A stretch of DNA of 64,000 bases. Source: Zygnema cylindricum. Lineage: Eukaryota > Streptophyta > Zygnematophyceae > Zygnematales > Zygnemataceae. Location: contig JBBHKE010000793.1 in the NCBI GenBank assembly GCA_037447655.1, positions 239,597-303,596 of the forward strand, written 5' to 3'. How positions within the stretch are numbered: the stretch's first letter is position 1; each line of letters starts with the position of its first letter. The notes below the pieces were generated by a model. It saw only the letters and a list, made by a program, of their open reading frames with translations, was not told the origin of the DNA and searched no databases. Below, piece after piece: positions 24,450-36,379 of this stretch. The position numbers and the translations under genes were made by a program.

Positions 24450-25240
24450 TGTTTGTTTGTTTTTTTGAGTTTTGTTTTTGTTATTTAATGTTTATATTTG
24501 TCTACATTTGCATTGACAACGGAACCAATCTTTAGTAGTCTCCGCTTTTTTTTTATTACGTTATTGTTTTTTTTCCCTCTTTAATGTTTTAAACAACATT
24601 TCTTTTCGTTTTAATTTTTTTGATTCTTTTCAGTTTAATTTGTCACTTTTCAGGGCCACGCTCTCTCACTCGTGAGTGTTGAGCGGGAAGAATATCGAAA
24701 GTTGCTATCCTTGCTATCCGACCACTAATCACTACTGGTCCCCTTTCATTCTTTGGAAGGCTAATACGTGGTCCTCGAGCCCGCCGTCACCTTACACAAA
24801 GTCCAGGTTTGCGAGAAGAGGTTCGCGGAAGAGGTTCGCGGAAGTTCGCAGAGGAAAAAAGTAACATGTGTTCTTGAGACAGACCTCCCCCTTTGGAGTT
24901 TTGTCCAACGGCGGGCTCGAGGGCCACGTATTCGCCTTTCAAGGAATGAAAGCGGACCGACAGCGATTAGTGGTCAAATAGCAATCTTCGGTATTCCTCT
25001 CGCACAGCACCCACCAATGACAAAACATGATGCTAAAAAAAACGACAAATTGAATTGAAAATAATCTTAAAAACAAAAAACGAACAATAAAAAAAATGAT
25101 GTTAGGACATCAACGAGGGAAAAAAACAATAATAATAATAATAAAAGAAAAACAAATACTATTGGACGTTAGTTTCGTTGTTAAATGTAAGGAAATAAAA
25201 ACATCAAATAATTGGAAAAAAATCACAAAAAAAGAAGATG
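24450..25240. repeat. Large imperfect palindrome (foldback, arms near 385 bp)
   Basis: The left arm, reverse-complemented, aligns with the right arm over its whole length. Key anchors are GGCTAATACGTGGTCCTCGA (24759 on) against GGGCCACGTATTCGCC (24919 on), GACCACTAATCACTACTGGT against CAGCGATTAGTGGTC, and TTTTTTTTCCCTCTTTAATG against the complement of 25105-25125. The centre near 24845 has GAGGTTCGCGGAAGAGGTTCGCGG. Arms are diverged by many substitutions. No transposase; could be a foldback element or an inverted duplication. Confidence 0.75.
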
Positions 25241-25289
25241 CTTGGATTACTCCAAATTTAAAGACGCGGTTGTGGATTAGACAAGGTAA

Positions 25290-25469
25290 GTGGAAGAAGA
25301 GAAAAGAGAGTTGAAGGAAAAGGGGGAGAAAAGTAATTTGTTGAAAGAGAGAGTTCAGTTCACGAAAGAGAATAAGCTTTTCGAGAAAGAGAGGGCGGCA
25401 CTAAAAGAGAGGAGGTTCAACGAGGAGCTTTGTTTGGAGAGAGAGAGGAAGAGGACAAGGAGAGAGTGA
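25290..25469 (+). other. Glu/Lys/Arg-rich coiled-coil-like frame
   Basis: An open frame reads SNLLKERVQFTKENKLFEKE and onward, ending in RERKRTRRE and a stop at 25467-25469. It lies in a purine-rich stretch, so it may only reflect composition. There is no start codon in a good context. Confidence 0.2.
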
Positions 25470-27119
25470 GGAAGTAGACAGTTATAGTTAGTGAAAGAGC
25501 ACAAACCAACTTTTCATTTTTATTTTTTTCACTTGTAAAGTTTCCGAATAATAAAATGGTTTTCTTTTATGTTTTTTTTTTTTTTTTATGTCTCTATTCA
25601 ATCTGTTGTTTTTTTTTTTTTTTTCTTTGTTTTTTTTTTGTTTTTGTTGGGAGCTCCGGAAGTTGTGTAAGTTATGGAAAACCAGGAAATAATCTGGAAA
25701 AAAAAATGTCATACTTTCTAGTTTCCTTTAGCTAAGACGTGTTTGAAGAAATTGCTAAACATTTAGCTTTATTTGTGTTATTATTTAATTTGTTTGTTGG
25801 TTGAAAATTTAACTTGTTTGTTTTTTCAACTAGTATACCACCCACAATTATTAGTGTAGACTTCTACATGCAATTAATTTACAATGGTAGAAAGAGAGAG
25901 AGAAAGTGTGTGAGAGAGAGAAAGTGAGAGAAAGAGAGAGAGGAACAAAAAAAGTGAAAGAAAGTGTCGGTCTAATTCACAGTCAAGTGTTGTAGTACAA
26001 AGAAGTTTGTGTTAATAAAATGTAAATAGGGTAAGTTGTCGCACAACTTGCAATTTGTCTTAATTATGGTAGATATTGTTGATCATTTTCTCAACTATTA
26101 CTATTACTCTCTGAGGGCCTTGTAGGGTATATTGACTTTCGGTGCATATAATTGTGTTATAAACACTGGTGTCCAAAAGTTTGAGAAGGTATTTTTTTTG
26201 AAGCACTTGTCGTCCTTTTGTGGCTGGTTGTCGTTTAGGAGAAAAATAAGGTGGGATTGCATTATATTCTTACTGTTCTCATCTCTTTGCTTCCGAACTT
26301 TCTTTCCCTTCAACTTTTCTGGAAACTTTTTAGGGATGTCTCCGCATTTTCCTCAAGTGTCACATCATCTGCTACAAAGGTGTGTTTCCTTCTTTCTCTT
26401 TATTTTTACTGCAACGGTGTGTTTCCTTCCTTTTGTTTTGTTTTGCACTCACATGAGGGTATTGTCCCACTGTTATTCCTAGAGGTAGGAGAGTTTGGTA
26501 ATGAAGAGGTTATATGCATAGTCCAAAACTATTGGAAACACTATTTGTGGTTAGCCGTCACTATTTTTCTTTTAATGTTCGTGGTATGCGAGGGATACTG
26601 TAAGGTTTGCCCAAATTATTCTTTCTCCGATACATTAATTTCTCACACTTTGTGTAAAATTGCAACTTTCCTTTTAGAAAAATGAGTGCTATTTTGAGGG
26701 ATTTGTCATTTTATAGACCCACAGGCGATATGTGCTTTTTTGTGTGCTTTTTTGTGCAGTTTAGTGAAGTTTTTCACTTTTTTGGTCAGCCACGGTGGCC
26801 AATAGCGGTGCGCTCTTATCCCAACTAAAATTACATATGTTTTTTGTATGCGCGAAGAATGATTTGTTGAAACTTTCAAAGTGCTTAACACTTTTTTTCG
26901 CTATGGACGGCATCTATGATTTGTTGTGAAACACTTTTTTTTGTTACTACAATTTGTTGAGTCGGGGAATTCTTGCTCAATCGAAGGTTTATCTTTATCC
27001 ACTTGAGGTCGAGGCGGACATGAATGTGGACGAAACCTTACTTTCAAGAGGAGAAGAGCATTGCATGGGAAGGCATAACTTGTAACATGTTGCAATAAGA
27101 TAATAAAAAGCCATAGTTT

Positions 27120-27260
27120 TTTTTATGCTGCAAATTCAATATTTAGTGGAATATACCGACTTCATTAAAAAGCGCGATGGTAAACCATCTGAGTCCATCG
27201 GAACAAAATGAGACGGCGATGCTAAAACTGAAAAAAAAAAAAAAAACTACATGTGGAGCT
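27120..27260. repeat. SINE-like 3' segment
   Basis: TTAAAAAGCGCGATGGTAAA and ATCTGAGTCCATCGGAACAA match 21570-21640. Followed by an A run of 16. It is inside the segment missing from tandem unit 2. Confidence 0.5.
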
Positions 27261-28129
27261 GTAGTGGCTGTCAGGGTTTAGGACTTCTTGTTATTATTAA
27301 TAAAAGTCACAATGATGTTGACACAGTACCAATCAAGGAAGATACTTTCACATGTGAGAAATAGCTACAGGCACTCTACTTTAACTACAATGTGAATCCC
27401 ATTTAACTTATTACAATATATATTGTGGAGTTTATTTTAGTGCCATTGATTCTAGTTTAGGTCCATGTGTAAGTTTTCACCACTTTCAAAATCGACGTTA
27501 AGAAGAAGACTATTATTAGCTTTACTATCCCAATTTTATGTTCAAGGGCCAAAAAAGCATGCACCAAATTATCTTTATTAGCCTTTAATAGCGATTTCAT
27601 GGTGTGTAGAGAGGAATAATCCATTTAAAACAACATTTAGGGCTAAAACATGACTTCCACGTCCAAAAATAAATCAATCACTTAGATAATAATGACATAA
27701 CCAAGAAAAACATGAGTATAAAGCATGCAAACCAAATTGTGTAAGACTTTTAAGACTTTTTACCTTTTAGCAAAGTTAGAAACCACCGAAACAAAGCCTA
27801 TCCTCGTGACCTCACGCCATCACAATTCTCCTTAAAATCTTACAGGCTCCACAATAGGACAATCCCAAACAAAAATGACTCCCTCATACAGTAAATCATG
27901 GTAATTGGACTAAGAAATCCGCATATTATTAACACGAGCACATGTACGAAAAAACACGAAGTAGACATGATCTAAAATTGACCTCCGTATATGTGCCTTA
28001 CTATGAACCTTGACTCTACCGACAAATGTTTCCAAGGGCGCGTGTTTCAAAACTAAGGAAAATTGTCTCCAAACCGCCAACTTACATGGACATTTCTTTC
28101 CCAAAGTTTCTTTAACAAAACTGCCTCAA

Positions 28130-28380
28130 TCGTCAATTTTCTCATGAAGACATTAATTTCGAGGTCGACAAAACCACCTCATTTTTTATTTTCTCCTCGA
28201 GATATTGGTTTCGAGGTCAACTAAACCACCTCATTTCGACTTTTCCCATTGACATGTAGGTTTCAAGGTAAACTAAACTACCTCGTGTCCTGATTTTTCC
28301 ATTTCCATACATCGACTCTGAGGTCAAGAAAACTACCTCGTTTGTGGGTGTTCCAATAGAGATATTCGACTCCGAGGTTA
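28130..28380. repeat. Array of GAGGT...ACCTC hairpin units, copy 1
   Basis: About five units of 55-60 bases, each with GAGGTC-GACAAAAC-CACCTC or a variant, a small stem-loop, followed by TTTTCTC-ATCGAGATATT. Confidence 0.7.
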
Positions 28381-28502
28381 GGTCACCTAAACAATGGATC
28401 TAATACAGGAGATGTCGTCTGAGAATTAGCCCTAAGGCTTTTAGAGAGAGAGAGAAAGAAAGAGAAAGAGAGAGAAAGAGAAGGAGAAAGAGAAAGAGAA
28501 AG

Positions 28503-30409
28503 AAAGTGTCGGTCTAATTCACAGTCAAGTGTTGTAGTACAAAGAAGTTTGTGTTAGTAAAATGTAAATAGGGTAAGTTGTCTCACAACTTGCAATTTGT
28601 CTTAGTTATGGTAGAAGTGTTGATCAATTTCTCAACTATTACTATTACTCTCTGAGGGCCTTGTAGGGAATTATATTGACTTTCCGTGCATATAAATTGT
28701 GTTATAAACAATAGTGTCTGAAAGTTTGAGAAGGTATTTTTTTTGAAGCACTTGTCGTCCTTATGTGGTTGGTTGTCGTTTTGTAGGAAAATAAGGTGGG
28801 ATTGCATTACAAGCCTTGCTCTCATCTCTGTGCCTCCTAATTTTCTTTCCCTCCAACTTTCCTGGAAACTTCTCACCGATATCTAGTGTCACATCATCTG
28901 CTGCAAAGGTGTGTTCCTTTCTTTCTCTTTATTTTTGAAGTCACACGAGGGTGTAGGCCTATTGTTGGTAATGAAACGGTTGTATACATGGTTCAAAAAT
29001 ATTGGAAACACTATGTGCGGTTAACCGGCACAATCCTTCTTTCAATGTCCGTGGTTTGTGAGAGATACTTTAAGGTTCATCCAAATTATTTTTCTTCAAT
29101 GCATTACTTTATTACATTTTGTCTAAAATTGCGACTTTCCTATCAGAAGAACGAGTTCTAATTTAACATTTTGTGGAGGGATGGGTCATTTTACAGACTC
29201 AAGGACATTATGTGCTTATTTGGGCAGTTCAGTTAAGTTTTTCACTTTTTTGAACAGCCCTGGAGGCCGTTAGCGGTGCACTCTTATCCCAACTAAAAGT
29301 ACATTTGTTTTAGTATTGCACGAAGAATGATTTGTCGTTTCAGGTTCATGTGTTAAGCAACGTGAACGATTTTCACCACTTACAAATCGACCTTAAGAAG
29401 ACTATTATTAGCTTTACTAACGCAATTTTATGTTCAAGAACGAAAAAAACATGCACAAATTATTTTTATTAGCCTTAATAGTGATTCCTGGTGTATAGAC
29501 AGGAATAATCCATTTAAACCAATATCTAGGGCTAAAATATGACTTCCACGTCCAAAAATAAATCAATCACTTAGATAATAATGAAATAAACTAAGAAAAA
29601 CATGAGTATAAAACATGCAAACCAAAACGTGTAAGACTTTTAAGACTTCTTAACTTTTAGCAAAGTTAGGAACCACCGAAACCAAGCTTATCCTCTTGAA
29701 CTCACGCCATCACAACTCTCCCTAGAACCTTTAAAACCCCAAAAACCTAAAATCTTAAACCTTAATATCTTAAAATCTTAAAATCTTACAGGCTCCACAA
29801 TAGGATAATCACAATAAAAAATGACTCCCTCATACAGTAAATCATGGTAATCGGACTAATAAATCCGCATATTATTAACACCGAGTACATATACGAAAAA
29901 ACATGAAGAAGACATGACCTAAAATTGTCCTCCGTATATGTGCCTACTATGAACCTCGACTCTACCAACAAATGTTTCCAAGGATGTGTTTTTAAAGAAT
30001 ATTTTCTCCAAACCACCAGCTTACATAGCCATTTCGCCTCCATCGTCAATTTTCTCATCGAGACATTAAGTTCGAGGTCGACAAAACCACCTCATTTTTG
30101 AATTTTCTCATCTACACATTAATTTCGAGGTCGACAAAACCACCTCATTTTTGAATTTTCTCCTTAAGATATTGGTTTCGAGGTCGACAAAACCACCTCA
30201 TTTCAATTTTTCCCATCGACATATAGGTTTCAAGTTCAGCTAAACTACCTCGTGTTGTGATTTTTCCATTTCCATATATTGACTCCGAGGTCAAGTAAAC
30301 TACCTCCTTTGTGGATGTTCCAATAGAGATATTCGACTCCGAGGTTAGGTCAACTAAACAGATGGATCTAATACAGGAGATGTCGTCTGAGAATTAGCCC
30401 TAAGGCTTT
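28503..30409. repeat. Tandem unit 2 of a roughly 2-kb duplication
   Basis: Same start and end phrases as unit 1, joined to it by a GAGAAA microsatellite (28441-28500). It lacks the 590-bp segment of unit 1. Confidence 0.75.
30045..30350. repeat. Array of GAGGT...ACCTC hairpin units, copy 2
   Basis: The corresponding array in unit 2, with about six units. CGAGGTCGACAAAACCACCT occurs three times. Confidence 0.7.
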
Positions 30410-31240
30410 CCGCCTTTCCTGATGAATATTTAGTAAAGGTCTCCATTGCCGCGCGATTTGTCCATTCCCTACAATAATTCTCTCTCTCCCTCCCCTCCCC
30501 CCACGCCCCAGTGTGGTCCACGTTATTTTTGGTCTCAGTTCAAATGTGTGAAAATAATTGGAAATACTATATATGCTAATAATAGTTTTCTCCCCTTAGT
30601 ATGGTCCAAACTATTTCGGAACTAACCTTTAAAAAAGGTTTTAACTAGGCGTTAAACGTTTAAACTGACATTAAACATTCTTTTCTTTTGCGAGTAATAG
30701 TTTGAACCCAACATCTATATTATTCAACAAATGACATTCACAATTAACGTTAACACTTTATCAGAATCACCACTAAATCATGTCTTGCCATGTGGCTGAT
30801 TGTTGGCCACTTCACTAAAAATTTAATAAGCACTTACTTCAAGATTAATTGTCAAAATAACACACTCGAATTGGCTTGATAACCTCAATAGCAATGGGCA
30901 GAGTTGTAAATTGCGATCATAATGAAATAAAATTGTTTTAAATTTCGATCGTTAAAAAAATAGAATTAATTGGGATCGTTGAATAATAGAATTGTTGTAG
31001 ATTGGGATCATTCTAAAATAGAATTGTTGTAAATTGCGATCTTTATAAAACAGAATTGTTGTAAATTGGAATCGTTAAATAGAATTGCTGTATATTGGGA
31101 TCGTTATGAAATAGAACTGTCGTAAATTGCGATCGTTATGAAGTAGAATTGTTGTAAATAGCGATCCTTAGAATTAGTGAAAATTGGAATCTTTATGAAA
31201 TAGAATTGTTGTAAATTGGGATAGTAATGGAATAGAAACT
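30410..31240. repeat. 3' flank of the ACT gene with a 32-bp minisatellite
   Basis: 30900-31225 repeats a unit near GATCGTTATGAAATAGAATTG plus TTGTAAATTGC, about ten diverged copies. 30410-30900 has no recognisable feature. Confidence 0.7.
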
Positions 31241-31245
31241 GCAAC

Positions 31246-34200
31246 TCACCTGACATCATCTGCTTTCTGAGCAGGATCCAGATTAGCGAGAGTGATATCT
31301 ACGCCAAGGGTGGCTTGTAAAGTGTCAAGATGTCGCATAAGTCGACTGGTTGACATACTTATTGGCATTGTGATCACTCCATCCATTGTAAAAAGTACAG
31401 ATCCACCAAAAGGAGCCTTCAATACCACACGCAAAGGGAAAAAATAAGTCTTCAGAAGCTAAAAACCTCAAAAAAACATACAAATCCACCACAAGACACC
31501 TGAAACACCACAGGCAAAGGGATGGAAAACTTTTTAGAAGCTTTTGAATTTAAGGTTCTCAAAAGTTGTCAACCCTGCTTACTTCATTTCGGAGATTTTT
31601 CTATCAGGAAAACGAGAAGACTGGCCTACCTCCTGAGTAGAAGTCTCCAAATTCTCAATATTGATGCTGTTCGATGCCAGATATTCTGCCACGTTATAAA
31701 CCAGTCCTGTACAATATTCAACCCAAGACTCAATATCTCCATTGTTCTGCAAAGCCTGTCCTCTCACCACCCTCCTCTCACCACTCTCCTCCTATCAACA
31801 CACCTCCTCCACTCACGACATTTTCTAATAATGCTCATCCACTTAACACTTTTCTCACCTAACCACTCTCCTCTCTCACCACTCTCCTCCTCTCATTACT
31901 CTCCTCCTCTCAGGACATTTCCTACTGATGTCTCCTCCTCTTACCACACTCCTCCTTACCACTTCCCCAATCACCACTCTCCTCCTCTCACCACTCAAGA
32001 TATTTCACTCTCCAGTTACCACCCCTCTCATCACTCTCCTTCTCTCACGACATTTCCTAATGACTAAGAAAACTTACCAGGATTATCCGCTCCTTTCAAC
32101 GATATCCTTCGAAATTTCCTCTTGGGTGCTTTCTCATTTTGGCGATCATCAGCGGTCCACCGTGTTGTGACCTGCCCAGCTGCCATCCCACCACCCATGA
32201 CTGCATTGCCGCAAGTATTCTCCCCCTCCCCCTCTCCCTCTCCCTCTCCTCTATTAAGTTGGTGAGAGCGTGAAAAAAAATTCATGTCTAAGTAAGATGG
32301 TGCATTTCTCTCCATCTTCAGTCATGAGGACCGTAGTCCGTCAATCTCAGGTAAAAAATTTCAACGCTCCTCTCCCTAATCAGGTGTCCTGACGTCCCTC
32401 TCCCTCCCCTTCCCTTCCCTCGCCCTCCCTCTCCCTCTCCCTCTCCCTCGCCCTCGCTTAAGTTGATGAGAGCATAGAAAAAAATGCATGTCTAAGTAAG
32501 ATGGTGCATTTCTCTCCATCTTCATTCATGAGCACCTGTAGTCCGTCAATCTCGAGTAAATAATTTCGGAGCTCCTCTGCCTTATGAGGTGTCCTGAAGT
32601 CCATCGCCCCATTAACCTAAGATTTTGTAAGGATTTATCACCGAAGTCAACTGTGTTTGACATAGCTGTGTAATCTAAAAAAAGGTCAAAAAGGATGGAT
32701 CAGAATGTCGACAAATCTAAAAATGATTGACGGTGTTTTTCCTTGAAGACACCTTCAAAAACATTGTCTAAACGAACAATCTTAAATGCACGTGCCTTCT
32801 CGGTCAATAAACAACTAAAAAGTGGTGCTAATATTTAAAGACTAGTTACAAACTTGTAAACAGGGCAAGCAAACAAGGTAATAGTGAAACTGATGTTCGT
32901 GGTATTTGTGGTTAATCAAAAAGAAAACGTTTTGTCCATGGCTCACTATACAACATGATCATAAAGAACAAGAGAACAAAATAACCTCACCTTTCCTACA
33001 TATTGCAGGAACTGGCTAACTACAATGCCCATCGCTATTCGTGTAACGAAATTATTAGTATAATGTGAAATTAGAATGTATGATACTACCAATTAGTATA
33101 GCCAGACACGGCAACTTGTAGTCCACTCCCTTAAATAATGTCATTTCAAATATATTTGTGATTTTTGGTCAAAAAATATAACGACCAAATTAATGTTATT
33201 AACATTGATAGCAATGGGTAGTGTAACAGACCTGACATCAGCATGATAAACTACTTCCAATAACGTGCAAGTGCCATTTATGCAAAGTGTAAAATGTAAA
33301 TTACTAATCATCTAAAGATAAACAAATATTCAAGAAGGGAAACATTTATGAAGCGAAATATTTATGAAGGGAATAAGGGCTTACGTAGCATTTATGGAGA
33401 TGAGCATGAGGATAGAAAAGTCCCCTGCGAGCCGAGCCATCCGACTCTCCTCCACATTTCCACCACAATCCAATACTCGTTTGCTTAGTCTTGAAACAAT
33501 TCCCGGACGATCCGGACCAGATGCAGTTACAACAAGCTGGCGAGCTGTCATTGTTTCCACAAGAAAACGATTTTAAAGCGACACCAAAACAAACACGTGG
33601 TAAGAAATCTCATTCTTGTTTGAGATGGGGCGAGAGGGAGAGGGGGAGGGGGATGGGGAGGGGGATGGGGAGGGGGAGAGAGTGAGGGAGGGAAAGGGAG
33701 AGAGAGAATGAGAGGGAGAGGGAGAGAGGAAGAAGAGAGTGTTAGAAAAAGACACACAATGCTGGTGAGGGAGAAATTCGTTCTTGTTTGAAATTGAATT
33801 GAGCATTTGAAATTTGAAAACAAAATAACACAAAACAATTTGACAGCCCGTATCCTCTTGCATCTTAGCATTCAAAGCACAACAGTTACACTGCCCATTT
33901 TGCTTTTAATGTAAAGTCTTTAATATTAAATCACACTAATCATAAAATTTAGGGTAGAATGATGTGGCAGATATACGGCCATTCCCTTAAATATTGTTAT
34001 TAACAGTATTCTATGATTTTCGGCCTTAAAAAGCCAAGATTAAATTAGTATTCCTAACAAAAAAAAACACTAACAGAGATTGGCGGCGTACTTACCCAAG
34101 CCCTAGAACAAACTATACCAGGACACTGTTGTCCAATCAAACACAATAACTACCCTGGCCATCTCTATAAAGAGTTAAGCACTCCAATCCGAGTATTTTT

Positions 34201-35511
34201 TTTGATTCAAATTCATTAGTTGGTGCTAATAACATTATTTAATCAAGTGACACATAATGAGTCTTGTTGCAAAGCATAATGTAGTGTATCAATTTTAATA
34301 AAGTATTAACGCTAAAAAATAACTAACTCTAATACGTCGGGAGTTGTACCATACAGAACTTCAAACATTTAAAAAACTAGAAGCTCCTAGCGCATTAACC
34401 CTAAAAAACAAAGGCTATAACTATTAAAAACACGTGAAAACTGGAAAAACCAAGAAATCGTGAACTTTTGTGCGATAATTTTCAATATTTATGAAAAAAA
34501 AAACCTCAAATAAAGAGAAACTTTGGATTAAATAACACTAAAAGTTTGTTGACTTTTGTAACCAAAAAAGTCAGACCAGTGTGATTTTTTATACTTGAGA
34601 TTCTAACGCTTACCAGAATATAAATCTGAATCTGAGGATGTTTGCCTTATTGCGCCATGATGGATGTGCTGTCCTCCTTGTTGCTGTCCTCCTGTATGTC
34701 ACGTCACATCACGTCACGTCAAACCAAGCTCAGCACTCAATTACAAAACCACTATCATCGATTACATATTACTAATGTCAATTACAAATTGCTATTGTCA
34801 ATTACAAATGAATATTGCTAATAACAAATTACCATCGTCATTTACAAGTTACTATTGTCATACAAATTAGTATTTTTAACTACAAATTACCCTTGCCAAT
34901 TACAAATGGGTATCGTCAATTACAAAAACCAATTGTCAACTACAGATTACCATGGTTCCTTTTGCTCCTTTCATTCAGTAGGAAAATTACAGTACTGTAC
35001 AGTATTGTACACCGCCATCAATGATTATACGAAGGAATATGAAGCTTCAATTAATGTGTAGTCTTTAGTTTACAAATTACCATTGACAATTATAAATTAC
35101 CGTTGTCAATTATAAATTACCGTTGTCAATTATAAATTACCATTGTCAATTATAAATTACCATTGTCAATTAAAAATAAAATTGCAAATTACAAATATTA
35201 GGAAGTTTGACAGGAAACCTTTTCTCTAGGCAGATAAAAAAGATTCACCCGCGAATCAGCAGGAACTGAACAATCTTTGAACAGATTTTGAACATATAGA
35301 CAACAGAAGCTGCACATATATTGGACTGAACAGATTTTGAAACATGTCGACAATAGAAACTGAACAGATTTAGGAACATGTAGACAACCCAGCGTCGCAG
35401 GAACAGTAGACAGAACATATAGTCATCCGGAGAGGTTGTACCTGCAGAATAAGACAAAAGACGAGCGACAGCTGGCGCCCAGCGCGATTTTGCCCGAGAA
35501 ATGCTCTGCAT
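31246..35511 (-). CDS. GcvR-type double-ACT protein with mitochondrial-like presequence (6 exons, 209 aa)
   Basis: Exons in transcript order: 35511-35442, 33544-33385, 32593-32536, 32171-32078, 31706-31630, 31416-31246. All junctions are GT-AG with matching phase. The donor of exon 3 (CAG|GTGCTC) is weak. Residues 1-23 are Arg/Ala/Ser-rich without acid (RAKSRWAPAVARLLSY), like a mitochondrial presequence. ACT domain 1 runs from about 25 to 105: QLVVTASGPDRPGIVSRL, CGGNVEESRMARLAGDFSIL, and LEIDGLQVTTRW. ACT domain 2 runs from about 119 to 200: KGADNPGLVYNVAEYL, INIENLETSTQ, then GGSVLFTMDGVITMP. Bacterial GcvR (glycine cleavage repressor) has the same pair of domains at about 190 aa. In a eukaryote the domains would more likely bind an amino acid as a regulator. 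Ligand and partner are unknown. The reading of the last exon to a TGA at 31246-31248 is assumed; a GTGAGT donor overlaps it. Confidence 0.85.
32332..32388 (-). pseudogene. Decayed tandem copy of ACT-gene exon 3
   Basis: Matches exon 3 (32536-32593) and its flanks about 205 bp away (ATTGACGGACTACGGTCCTC against ATTGACGGACTACAGGTGCT). It has lost a base at the donor and carries TAG and TGA in the reading frame. The acceptor GTCAG|G is retained. The flanking CCCTCT repeats at 32222-32260 and 32395-32458 suggest the duplication arose between them. Confidence 0.75.
33021..33225. mobile_element. Tc1/mariner-like MITE
   Basis: Ends TACAATGCCCATCGCTATTC and TGATAGCAATGGGTAGTGTA. 205 bp, in the second intron of the ACT gene. 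Internally similar to 33887-34090. Confidence 0.7.
33638..33740 (+). repeat. G-rich tract with quadruplex potential
   Basis: GGGGGAGGGGGATGGGGAGG repeated, then GGGAGAGAGA. Lies in intron 1 of the ACT gene with G on the template strand. Confidence 0.7.
33887..34090. mobile_element. Tc1/mariner-like MITE
   Basis: Ends TACACTGCCCATTTTGCTTT and AACAGAGATTGGCGGCGTA. 204 bp, a relative of 33021-33225 (shared CCCTTAAATA-TTGTT and TTTTCGGCC). In intron 1 of the ACT gene. Confidence 0.65.
34738..35185. repeat. 20-bp minisatellite
   Basis: Units of the type CAATTACAAATTACCATTGT, more than fifteen copies. The last five (35080-35170) are nearly identical. In intron 1 of the ACT gene. Confidence 0.85.
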
Positions 35512-35891
35512 GGAGATGTCTTCGATTGCAGCTGCTGTAAAATTGGTACGAAAGCAACCTTAAAAATAAGAAAAAAGAGAGAAATTGCTCTGAAATTCAG
35601 TACTGTAGCATCAGTGTATTACACTTAAAAAAATGTTAACCTAATTCTTTCTGTCACGGTGTGGAAAAAAGAGAAAAAGTTGCAGAATGGCGTAACACAA
35701 TCACGGCATAGTCAGATTGTAACGTTGATAACTTTTGCCTGCCATTTTCTCCGAAGAAGCAAGGTCTGTCTCATAGTTCAAAAAGTGCGAAACAAGTGGT
35801 CACGGTATATCTTGTCATCTCACATTTTGTGCGTATTATACGATTTTAACTGGAATAATACGCGTATCGTATGGGATAATCACAGATATAG
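35297..35891. repeat. Duplicated ACT-gene first-exon region, gene-proximal copy
   Basis: Direct copy of 36380-36963 at an offset of 1,083 bp. Includes the first coding exon (35442-35511), the start of intron 1 and about 380 bp upstream. Confidence 0.85.
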
Positions 35892-36070
35892 TTTCCCATT
35901 ACCGCTTCGCACATGATCTGTCGGAAATATGCTGGTTGGCCGTTTGTTGAGCGTAAAATTTTCCAGTCTGGCCGAACGGCCAAAATCAATGCAGAAACCT
36001 CACATGGACTGCTATCCAACTGCGGGAAATTTCATGCAAGCGCAAGCAATTTCGGTAAATCTTGAAATCT

Positions 36071-36255
36071 TGAATCGCTATTAGCGTCAATGTTTTTTTC
36101 GCCACTTAAACCATATTTTCTCCTTACACACCTGTTGGATTTTCAATTTGAGACCGCTAATTGGAAGCTGAGAATGATACCCTTCAATCGAAACCGTCAG
36201 ATCCACAATTCTACAAGTGTGTACGGATAAAAAATGTTTTAAGTGGCGAAAAAAA
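36071..36255. mobile_element. MITE of the 649-870 type, truncated
   Basis: TGAATCGCTATTAGCGTCAA then TTTTTCGCCACTTAAACC, ending GTTTTAAGTGGCGAAAAAAA. The outermost TACACCG is missing at both ends. Lies between the two first-exon copies of the ACT gene. Confidence 0.65.
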
Positions 36256-36379
36256 CCATAGTTCAAAAGTAGGCGTTTTTATGGTAGGCCTTTGGTAGGT
36301 GCACAAAACTTGGCACTAAACTCGCGTAGAGTAGGCATACTGTATGGGTGTGTGCTGTGGACACTATTGTACGGACGTA

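Larger units (their letters stand above)
25963..28441. repeat. Tandem unit 1 of a roughly 2-kb duplication
   Basis: Starts AGTGTCGGTCTAATTCACAG after a GA-rich tract and ends GAGAATTAGCCCTAAGGCTT. It is matched by 28503-30409 except for an extra stretch at about 26870-27460. Several open frames are shared, but they are shifted between copies, so no coding role is supported. Ends in an array of hairpin-forming units (28130-28380). Confidence 0.75.

Noticed and set aside
28130-28380. Possible CRISPR-like array of regularly spaced GAGGT/ACCTC units
   Set aside because: Repeats and intervening sequence are both repeated and diverged, and the DNA is eukaryotic; it is a minisatellite.
31522-32067. 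181-codon Ser/Leu/Pro-rich plus-strand frame
   Set aside because: CTCTCACCACTCTCCTC repeats in an intron of the ACT gene, antisense; composition artefact.
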